This document shows, one piece after another, positions 6,035 to 11,374 of a stretch of DNA of 11,374 nt (positions within the stretch are counted from its first letter, which is position 1; each line of letters begins with the position of its first letter). A program made the position numbers and the translations under genes. This stretch comes from Paludibacter sp. Its GTDB lineage: Bacteria > Bacteroidota > Bacteroidia > Bacteroidales > Paludibacteraceae. The stretch spans positions 1 through 11,374 of the forward strand of contig JAITXR010000292.1 in the NCBI GenBank assembly GCA_031284665.1, written 5' to 3'. The notes below the pieces were generated by a model, which was not told the origin of the DNA, did no database searches, and saw only the letters and a list, made by a program, of their open reading frames with translations.

Positions 6035-7294
6035 TTATTCAAGCATTTTCATTAAAAACCGTGCTGAGCGGCGAGTATATTGCGACAGCAAAATTGTTCG
6101 TTCGGCAGTGGCGGTTTTGATTATTTCGTCGGTAATGCCACGAATGGTCAGCAGTTCGAGATTTTCGTTATACGACACCTTAAAATCGTTTGCAAGTTCG
6201 TCGAGTGCAGCGTTCAGGTAGCGATTATTTTCAACAGACACCGATACGCTGATTGCCGACGACTGAATAAGCGACACTTTTACGCGATTTTTATTCAAAA
6301 TAAGAAACACTTCGGAAAGACAATTTTCGAGCACAAACGAAAAATCGCGCGGACGCAAAGTAACAAGTACCTGATTTTTACGCACAATAAGCACCGGAAC
6401 ATTTATTGGTTTTTCGATGCTTTTTTTGATAACCGAGCCAGCCTGATTTGGGGTGCTAAAAGGGCGAACATAAAGCGGTATCTGTTTGTTTTCGAGCGGT
6501 TTAATAGTTTTTGGGTGGATAATTTGCGCACCGCTATACGCAAGTTCCACTGCATCCTGATAACTGAGTTCGGGAATGTGCACCGTATCGGGAAAAATGC
6601 GCGGGTCGGCATTCAAAATTCCGGGCACATCTTTCCAAATTGTAACACTTTCGGCATCAAGCAAATTGCCCGCTACTGCTGCCGTGTAGTCCGAGCCTTC
6701 GCGCCCAAGAGTGGTGGCATCGCCTTTGAGATTGCTGCCAATAAATCCCTGTCCGACATAAATTCGGTTTGCTGAAAAATCGGCAAATTCGTTGAGTTTC
6801 CGCAGCGACTCGTCCATTCGCACGTTTGCCTCGCGAAAATTGCTGTCGGTAATTAGTATTTGCCGCATATCGAGCCATTGATTTGCCACTCCGCTCTGTT
6901 GCAAATATGCCGAAACTATTTTGGTGGAAATAATTTCGCCAAACGACACAAGACGGTCGTACCAACGGTCGTAATCATCGCCAACACAAGTAATTAGCAA
7001 CTCGCTGATTTCGTTAAAAACACTCGATATTTCGTTAACTACAGATGCCGAATCGCTGAAAAGTTCGGCAATTATTCCGCAGTGATAATCTTTAATTTCG
7101 TTGAGTTTAGCGATGGCAGCCCTACGGTCGGCTTTCATAAAAAAATCCAAAACTGTTTCGAGCGCATTAGTAGTTTTGCCCATTGCCGAAACAACTATAA
7201 ACAGTTTATCATCAACTGTTTCGACAATTTTCACGATATTACGAATGCCCTCGGCTGATTTTACCGACGCACCTCCAAATTTATATACAAGCAT
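6035..7294 (-). CDS. lysC: Aspartate kinase (monofunctional)
   Basis: This 419-residue enzyme phosphorylates aspartate, the entry step to lysine, threonine, methionine and diaminopimelate. The catalytic amino acid kinase domain (about 1-290) shows KFGGASVKS at 5-13, VVSAMGKTTN at 34-43, FGE at 118-120, GRE.SDYTAA at 197-206, WKDVPGILNADPR at 220-232 and YSGAQIIHPKTI at 253-264. Residues about 300-419 form the C-terminal regulatory region with two ACT-type units (start LIVRKNQVLVTL), which suggests feedback control. No homoserine dehydrogenase domain follows. The length and the start MLVYKFGGASVKSAEGIRN fit the Bacteroidota single-function enzyme. The symbol lysC is by analogy. No lysine- or threonine-pathway gene is adjacent. 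A long leader (about 160 nt) is possible if the box at 7464-7471 is its promoter. Confidence 0.95.
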   Translation of the reverse strand: MLVYKFGGASVKSAEGIRNIVKIVETVDDKLFIVVSAMGKTTNALETVLDFFMKADRRAAIAKLNEIKDYHCGIIAELFSDSASVVNEISSVFNEISELLITCVGDDYDRWYDRLVSFGEIISTKIVSAYLQQSGVANQWLDMRQILITDSNFREANVRMDESLRKLNEFADFSANRIYVGQGFIGSNLKGDATTLGREGSDYTAAVAGNLLDAESVTIWKDVPGILNADPRIFPDTVHIPELSYQDAVELAYSGAQIIHPKTIKPLENKQIPLYVRPFSTPNQAGSVIKKSIEKPINVPVLIVRKNQVLVTLRPRDFSFVLENCLSEVFLILNKNRVKVSLIQSSAISVSVSVENNRYLNAALDELANDFKVSYNENLELLTIRGITDEIIKTATAERTILLSQYTRRSARFLMKMLE

Positions 7295-7405
7295 TTTGAT
7301 TATTATTTAAAAATAGAAAGTTTATAATTTAAGTAATAAGAATAAAATAATGTTACATTGCATATTTTGTAAATGATTGAAAGATTGCATCTTGTGCCAT
7401 TTTAC

Positions 7406-7442
7406 TCCCGATAGTTATCGGGAACATTTTACATTTTACATT
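7406..7442. repeat. Hairpin TCCCGATA..TATCGGGA followed by an ACATTTT array
   Basis: tcccgatagttatcggga (7406-7423) has 8-bp perfect arms around a 2-nt centre, and is followed by ACATTTT, ACATTTT and ACATT (7424-7442). No T-run follows on either strand. It would sit in the 5' leader of the aspartate kinase transcript if that starts at the 7464-7471 box. From memory, CCCGATAG..CTATCGGG palindromes are dispersed in several Bacteroidota genomes. Confidence 0.65.
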
Positions 7443-7463
7443 ACTTAATACTTATTCCGCTTG

Positions 7464-7471
7464 CAAAATTA
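7464..7471 (-). promoter_or_regulatory. Candidate -7 box for aspartate kinase
   Basis: The minus strand reads TAATTTTG followed by C, a perfect TAnnTTTG(Y) match, but with no TTTG at -33 and a leader of about 160 nt to the ATG at 7294. The leader would include the hairpin at 7406-7423. Confidence 0.3.
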
Positions 7472-7611
7472 CATAAAATTCAGGTAAATATAAAAGATAA
7501 ATAAAAACAAATAACAATTTTTTAAATGCATCACAATAACTCACAAAAAACTATATTTATCCATTAACGCAAAAAATCTATATATTCATCGCAATAATGA
7601 AAAAAAAAATC

Positions 7612-7636
7612 TATTTTTGTTAATCATTTATTTTTG
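7612..7636 (+). promoter_or_regulatory. Candidate -7 boxes for the TPR regulator gene
   Basis: Two TATTTTTG boxes, at 7612-7619 and 7629-7636, both match TAnnTTTG and lie 43 and 26 bp before the ATG at 7663. Neither has a TTTG at the expected -33 distance; the upstream DNA is a run of A. The first, followed by T, fits the consensus better and leaves a leader of about 35 nt. Confidence 0.3.
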
Positions 7637-7662
7637 ATGTATAAAACTGATAAAAAATACCT

Positions 7663-9234
7663 ATGAAGACCATTTATACTGTTATCTTAACTTTCTGTGT
7701 GCTGATGGCTTGCGTTCAAAGCGGGTTGGCTGGGCACTTGGATTCGTTGGATTTTTATATCGACAAACACGAAATTTACGACCGCGCAAAAGAACAGCGG
7801 ATTTCCGAAATTAAACAGCGAATTGTTGAAAATGAAGATGATACAAGCGCTATTTATCATCTTTACTCCGATTTGTTTGAAGAATATCGCTCATACGTTT
7901 ACGATTCAGCCTATCTTGCTGCTGAACGTTTGCTCAATATTGCTCAAACTCTGAACGACAGGGAAAAAATCGTTGCCTCGCAAACAAAAATCGGCTACTG
8001 TTATTTCTCGTCAGGCTTATTCAAAGAAGCATTCGAGATGTTGAGTTCTATTGATGTTTCACACTGTTCGGATAGCACGAAAATTGAGTTTTATATTTGT
8101 AAATCAACGTTTTATTACAACTTGGCAGATTACAACAATTCCGCCGATTTTCGCCTTAAATACAATGCGGCAGGCAATGAGTCGCTTGATTTGGCACTTG
8201 CTCTTTTGCGCAAAAATACAATTCAATATTGGTATGCCATTGGCTTGCGATGTATGAAATCCGACGACCATCAGGGTGCTGTAGAGGCTTATAACCGTAT
8301 GCTCGCTGCGCCTGACTGCAGCGAACACGACCGCGCCATTGCCACTTCGAGCATAGCCTATTTACTTGGTATAAAAGGAAATAGGAATGAGGCAAAACTA
8401 TATTTGATTGACGCGGCTATTGCCGATATAAAATCATCAACCAAAGAAACTGTGGCTCTGCGCAACCTTGCCGGTTTACTCTACGAGGATGGCGACATCA
8501 GCCATGCCACCGATTATATTCACCGCGCTTTGACCGACGCACTTTTCTACAACACACGCCATCGACAATTAGAAACCGGCGCGGTACTGCCAATTATTGA
8601 GAGTGAGCGAATTAATATGATTGAACATCAGCGAAATACAATGCTGTGGGTATCCGCTGCGATTGCTCTTTTGGCTCTGATGCTTGTGTTGGCGATTTTC
8701 TATTTATGGAAAATTATGAACCGACTTTCAGCCACCAAGCGCAAAGTGCAGGAAACAAACGAGCGGCTGACCGAAGCAAACACAATTAAGGAAGAATATA
8801 TAGGCTACTTTTTCAGTCAAAATTCTGAATTTATCGAACGTCTATCGTCTCTGCAAAAATGGGTGCTTGCCAAAGCCAATGCCCGCGCTCTGGACGAACT
8901 AAAAGCATTCCCGAAAAATCTGAACATCAACCGCGAAAGAGAAAATATGTATGCGCGTTTCGACCAAATTTTCCTCAAAATTTTCCCCGATTTTGTCAAA
9001 GATTTCAACAAATTACTCAAACCCGACGAACAAATTACATTGCAGCCGGGAGAACTGCTCAACACCGACCTGAGAATATACGCACTTATGCGGCTCGGCA
9101 TCCGCGAAAACGAAAAAATCGCTGCCTTTCTCGACTATTCCATTAACACAATTTATACCTACAAATCGAAAATCAAAAATCGGTCGCTATATCCAAACGA
9201 GGAATTAAAGCAACGATTAATGGAAATAAAATAA
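7663..9234 (+). CDS. Membrane-bound TPR regulator of the DUF6377 type
   Basis: This 523-residue protein probably senses a signal outside the inner membrane and acts on DNA inside. It begins with a signal sequence (about 1-23); LMAC at 14-17 also resembles a lipobox, so lipidation cannot be excluded. Residues about 60-300 are helical with TPR-like repeats (for example AIGLRCMKSDDHQGAVEAYNR split around 200, and LAGLLYEDGDISHATDYI). One membrane segment lies at 326-350, followed by a coiled coil (353-380) with IKEEYIGYFF, and a C-terminal region with GELLNTDLRIYALMRLGI and a LuxR-like helix-turn-helix (about 470-505, KIAAFLDYSINTIYTYKSKI). These C-terminal features match DUF6377, known from Bacteroidota. 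It is transcribed toward pstB but is separated from it by 237 bp and a separate promoter. Target genes are unknown. Confidence 0.88.
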   Translation: MKTIYTVILTFCVLMACVQSGLAGHLDSLDFYIDKHEIYDRAKEQRISEIKQRIVENEDDTSAIYHLYSDLFEEYRSYVYDSAYLAAERLLNIAQTLNDREKIVASQTKIGYCYFSSGLFKEAFEMLSSIDVSHCSDSTKIEFYICKSTFYYNLADYNNSADFRLKYNAAGNESLDLALALLRKNTIQYWYAIGLRCMKSDDHQGAVEAYNRMLAAPDCSEHDRAIATSSIAYLLGIKGNRNEAKLYLIDAAIADIKSSTKETVALRNLAGLLYEDGDISHATDYIHRALTDALFYNTRHRQLETGAVLPIIESERINMIEHQRNTMLWVSAAIALLALMLVLAIFYLWKIMNRLSATKRKVQETNERLTEANTIKEEYIGYFFSQNSEFIERLSSLQKWVLAKANARALDELKAFPKNLNINRERENMYARFDQIFLKIFPDFVKDFNKLLKPDEQITLQPGELLNTDLRIYALMRLGIRENEKIAAFLDYSINTIYTYKSKIKNRSLYPNEELKQRLMEIK

Positions 9235-9399
9235 TTTCATTGGTTTTACTTTGAGCGGACAGGCAAAAAGACGTTAAGCAAAACAGGTAAGATATAAATA
9301 ATTTGCGTTTCATTTTTCTGATTACAAAACTACAATTTTATTTTGACATTTTCAATTAAATTTTATTGCAAATCTAAAATAATATCTCTTTCATAGTGT

Positions 9400-9443
9400 T
9401 TCGTAACAAATTCGTAACAAATCCGTTTGCGCATCGTAACATA
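9400..9443 (+). promoter_or_regulatory. Putative Pho box array upstream of pstB
   Basis: TTCGTAACAAA occurs twice in tandem (9400-9410 and 9411-9421), and a third copy, ATCGTAACATA (9433-9443, 9 of 11 identical), lies exactly two 11-bp steps later. The slot between, TCCGTTTGCGC, keeps only the first part. An 11-bp period is the hallmark of PhoB/PhoP-type direct-repeat sites, and the TAACA core resembles the TTAACA half-site of Bacillus PhoP. The array abuts the -33 element and reaches into the spacer. Regulation by phosphate is inferred, helped by the identity of the genes downstream. Confidence 0.65.
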
Positions 9444-9458
9444 ATGCAGATACCTTTG
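9426..9458 (+). promoter_or_regulatory. Promoter of pstB(-phoU)
   Basis: TTTG at 9426-9429, a 21-nt spacer and TACCTTTG at 9451-9458 followed by C match the Bacteroidota -33/-7 promoter pattern. Transcription would start near 9465, only a few bases before the ATG at 9472, so the leader is very short and there is no Shine-Dalgarno sequence. Confidence 0.65.
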
Positions 9459-9471
9459 CAGAAACAAACAA

Positions 9472-10221
9472 ATGATGATACAAACCGAAAATATTAATTT
9501 TTATTACGGCGATTTTCACGCCCTGAAAAATATCTCGATTGAGATAGAGGCTAATACCGTTACCGCATTAATAGGACCTTCGGGCTGCGGAAAGTCAACC
9601 TTTTTGCGCCTCTTTAACCGAATGAACGATTTGATTGACAATACCCGTCTGACCGGCGAATGTTTGATTGATGGACAAAATATATATCATAAATCCGTTC
9701 AGGTTGACGAGTTGCGAAAAAGCGTAGGAATGGTATTTCAAAAGGCAAATCCTTTTCCGAAATCTATTTTTGAAAATGTGGCTTACGGCTTGCGAGTCAA
9801 CGATATGGGCAGTAAATCGTACATCGCGCAACGAGTGGAAGAATCGCTCAAAGCCGCCGCTCTTTGGGACGAAGTGAAAGATAAACTGAAAAAGTCGGCA
9901 TTTGCGCTTTCGGGCGGACAGCAGCAGCGGCTTTGCATTGCCCGCGCGCTGGCAGTGTCGCCATCCATTCTGTTGATGGACGAGCCGGCGTCGGCACTCG
10001 ACCCTATTTCAACATCAAAAATCGAAGAGTTAATCTATGTGCTGAAAAAGCAATATACTATTGTTATAGTAACGCACAATATGCAGCAAGCCGCCCGTGT
10101 AAGCGATAAAACAGGTTTTTTTATGCTCGGCGAATTAATTGAATATAACGATACAAAAAAAATGTTTTTAAACCCCGAAAAGGAACAAACACAGAATTAT
10201 ATTACAGGAAGATTTGGGTAA
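9472..10221 (+). CDS. pstB: Phosphate ABC transporter ATP-binding protein
   Basis: PstB is the ATPase of the high-affinity PstSCAB phosphate importer and, with PhoU, helps signal phosphate status to the PhoR/PhoB two-component system. The 249-residue protein has Walker A GPSGCGKS (35-42), the PstB-typical LFNRMND (47-53), Q-loop Gln90 in VFQKANPFP, the ABC signature LSGGQ (146-150), Walker B ILLMDEP (166-172), the D-loop SALDP and switch His202. The length is usual for PstB. Two ATG codons stand in tandem; the first (9472) was taken. The permease and binding-protein genes (pstS, pstC, pstA), normally adjacent, are absent upstream, where a TPR regulator lies instead. phoU follows after 187 bp with no clear promoter between, so both are probably transcribed from the Pho-type promoter. 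Confidence 0.97.
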   Translation: MMIQTENINFYYGDFHALKNISIEIEANTVTALIGPSGCGKSTFLRLFNRMNDLIDNTRLTGECLIDGQNIYHKSVQVDELRKSVGMVFQKANPFPKSIFENVAYGLRVNDMGSKSYIAQRVEESLKAAALWDEVKDKLKKSAFALSGGQQQRLCIARALAVSPSILLMDEPASALDPISTSKIEELIYVLKKQYTIVIVTHNMQQAARVSDKTGFFMLGELIEYNDTKKMFLNPEKEQTQNYITGRFG

Positions 10222-10350
10222 CCCGATGATTCTCAATGCAAATTTATATGATTTAGGCTCTAAAACTTTTTCCATAAAAATAATTTTCAGCAAATATAAT
10301 AATTAATAAAATAATAAATCGGATAACTGTTTTTGAAGAAAAAATAATTA

Positions 10351-10402
10351 AGTGAAAAACGCATAATGAAAACTTTCCACTCTCAGTTCTCCACTCTCCA
10401 CT
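10351..10402. repeat. Intergenic repeat copy 1 (AGTGAAAAACG..CCACTCTC) with CTCCACT tandem
   Basis: The end of the pstB-phoU spacer carries agtgaaaaacgcataatg (10351-10368), then TTTCCACTCTC, and ends in two tandem CTCCACT heptamers just before the phoU ATG. A second copy of this motif set lies inside phoU at 10724-10765. The start of phoU is therefore embedded in repeat DNA and has no recognisable ribosome binding site. Confidence 0.65.
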
Positions 10403-10408
10403 AAACAA

Positions 10409-11098
10409 ATGAAACATACAGAAAAAGAATTACAAACGCTCAAAGAAGAAGTGAGCCAAATGTGGAAATTAGTACTTTCGCAACTCGAAAAAGCCAAACA
10501 GGCATTTTTGACCGGCGATGTGGAATTGGCGCGCGAAATAGCAAGTCGCGAAAAACGTGTCGATGCCTTTGAACTGAAAATAGACAGCGATTGCGAAAAC
10601 TATATTGCCCTTTACAGTCCTGTGGCGGTCGATTTGCGCTTAGTTTTGTCGCTAATCAAAATCAGCATTACCCTCGAGCGCATCGGCGACTTTTCCGAAA
10701 GCATTGCCAGATACATAATTGATAGTGAAAAACGTATAGTGGGTAGTGGAGAATTATCCACTCTCTTTGAAGATTTGCAGATAGAAAAAATGTTCGACAT
10801 CCTGCTTTCTATGCTGACCGACAGTTTTGTTGCTCTCGAATCGGAAAACACTCGAATAGCAGGCAAAATCCTGTCAAAAGACAATGAAATTGATAAACTC
10901 TATCACAATTCATTGGATATTTTGACCAATTATCTGCAACAAAATCCAGCCTTTATTCGCTCAGGATTGAAAACTTTCCTGCTTATCCGCAAACTCGAAC
11001 GCATTGGCGACCATTGCAGCAATATTGTAGAAGAAATTGTGTTTTACGTGGATGCAAAAGTGCTGAAACACTCTAATAGTTTAGAAATGAAGGAATGA
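10409..11098 (+). CDS. phoU: Phosphate-specific transport system accessory protein PhoU
   Basis: PhoU is a cytoplasmic helical-bundle protein that represses the Pho response when phosphate is plentiful, by linking the Pst transporter to PhoR. The 229-residue product has the two characteristic metal-binding repeats, ERIGDFSESIA (90-100; Glu90, Asp94) and ERIGDHCSNIVEE (197-209; Glu197, Asp201), each ending a three-helix half. VDAFELKIDSD and PVAVDLRLVL are well-conserved family segments. The length is close to normal. Residues 106-119, in the loop between the two halves, are encoded by DNA that matches the intergenic repeat just upstream of the gene, and the linker seems several residues longer than in other Bacteroidota PhoU proteins I recall. 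It is probably co-transcribed with pstB. It converges on an rRNA operon, and no terminator for phoU itself was seen. Confidence 0.97.
   Translation: MKHTEKELQTLKEEVSQMWKLVLSQLEKAKQAFLTGDVELAREIASREKRVDAFELKIDSDCENYIALYSPVAVDLRLVLSLIKISITLERIGDFSESIARYIIDSEKRIVGSGELSTLFEDLQIEKMFDILLSMLTDSFVALESENTRIAGKILSKDNEIDKLYHNSLDILTNYLQQNPAFIRSGLKTFLLIRKLERIGDHCSNIVEEIVFYVDAKVLKHSNSLEMKE
10724..10765. repeat. Repeat copy 2, in frame inside phoU
   Basis: agtgaaaaacgtatagtg (10724-10741) matches copy 1 (10351-10368) at 16 of 18 positions, and both continue to CCACTCTC (10758-10765 here). This copy has a small dyad, AGTGGA..TCCACT. Its 42 bases are exactly codons 106-119 of phoU. Confidence 0.65.
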
Positions 11099-11253
11099 AT
11101 GTAATTCTAAATTTTTCGTTCTAAAAAATTTTGTTCAGAAAAACTTCCTAATAGTTGCAGTCCTACGGAATGAAAACAATAACGCAAAAAATTTCAATCA
11201 AATATCAAATTTTTCACACCCCCTATAGTAGGACGTAACAATACATTTCCCCT

Positions 11254-11300
11254 AAAAAAAAAAGACTTACCGAGTATAATTACATATACTCGGCAAGTCT
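11254..11300 (-). terminator. Intrinsic terminator of the rRNA operon
   Basis: On the minus strand AGACTTGCCGAGTATA (11300-11285) pairs with TATACTCGGTAAGTCT (11278-11263) over 16 bp including one G-U pair, with a 6-nt loop, and is followed by ten T (11263-11254). It lies a few bases after the 3' end of the 5S rRNA. The plus strand has an A-C mismatch and no T-run, so it acts leftward only. Confidence 0.88.
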
Positions 11301-11306
11301 AAAAAA

Positions 11307-11374
11307 TGGCGGCTATCTACTCTCCCACTGTTACGCAGTACCATCGACGCTACGGGGCTTAACTTCTCTGTTCG
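11307..11374 (-). rRNA. rrf: 5S ribosomal RNA, partial (3' portion)
   Basis: The minus strand from the window edge reads CGAACAGAGAAGTTAAGCCC, then CGTAGCGTCGATGGTACTGC, GTGGGAGAGTAG and finally AGCCGCCA. This is the conserved middle and 3' part of bacterial 5S rRNA. The 3' end is placed at 11307, just before an A-rich stretch and the terminator. About 68 of the expected 110 or so bases are inside the window. By the usual 16S-23S-5S order, the rest of the operon should lie beyond the right edge. Confidence 0.95.

Larger units (their letters stand above)
7295..7662. other. Divergent AT-rich spacer between aspartate kinase and the TPR regulator
   Basis: These 368 bases hold no credible gene. 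They contain a hairpin (7406-7423), an ACATTTT repeat (7424-7442), a minus-strand -7-like box (7464-7471) and two plus-strand -7-like boxes near the TPR gene. The remainder is A/T-rich with scattered short repeats such as AAAAAATCTAT. Confidence 0.7.

Noticed and set aside
6080..6775. 231-codon plus-strand open frame
   Set aside because: It lies wholly antisense to the aspartate kinase, whose motifs are complete. Its translation has no recognisable domain.
11160..11234. GTCCTAC / GTAGGAC inverted repeat after phoU
   Set aside because: Only 7 bp arms about 60 bases apart, no T-run; too weak to call a terminator or mobile element end.

Overview
The window looks like a chromosomal segment from a member of the Bacteroidota, probably Bacteroidales-like. 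The reasons are a DUF4293 membrane protein, a DUF6377-type membrane regulator, an IspG with Bacteroidetes/plant-type sequence, gene starts without Shine-Dalgarno sequences, and promoter-like boxes of the form TAnnTTTG with, in two cases, an upstream TTTG. The DNA is AT-rich, and the intergenic regions carry short tandem and inverted repeats.

Layout. Positions 1-4000 carry a leftward block: ispG (isoprenoid precursor synthesis), ung (uracil-DNA glycosylase), rpiB (ribose-5-phosphate isomerase B), and a LolC/LolE-type permease cut off by the left edge. A small DUF4293 membrane protein gene (3987-4448) diverges from ispG behind a good promoter. It converges on a Fic-domain protein gene (4484-5779, leftward). 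Next, also leftward, is a monofunctional aspartate kinase (6035-7294). Between these two lies an 80-codon open stretch without a start codon, which looks like a gene remnant, and a strong 18-bp inverted repeat close to the fic promoter. A 368-bp AT-rich divergent spacer separates the kinase from a rightward TPR/transmembrane/helix-turn-helix regulator (7663-9234). Then come pstB (9472-10221) and phoU (10409-11098), also rightward. The right edge holds the 3' part of a leftward 5S rRNA gene and its terminator, so an rRNA operon reads into the window from the right.

Functional picture. Most genes are housekeeping. The most informative site is the pstB promoter. It has TTTG and TAnnTTTG boxes and 11-bp-phased direct repeats (TTCGTAACAAA) with the geometry of a PhoB/PhoP binding array, so pstB-phoU is probably phosphate-controlled even though pstS, pstC and pstA are not next to it. 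Other points worth a look are an IspG that lacks the large internal domain usual in this phylum, a piece of intergenic-type repeat in frame inside phoU, a possible operator dyad at the fic promoter, and a recurring pattern of 7-bp tandem repeats in the spacers. I found no mobile element, CRISPR array, tRNA or clearly new multi-gene system.
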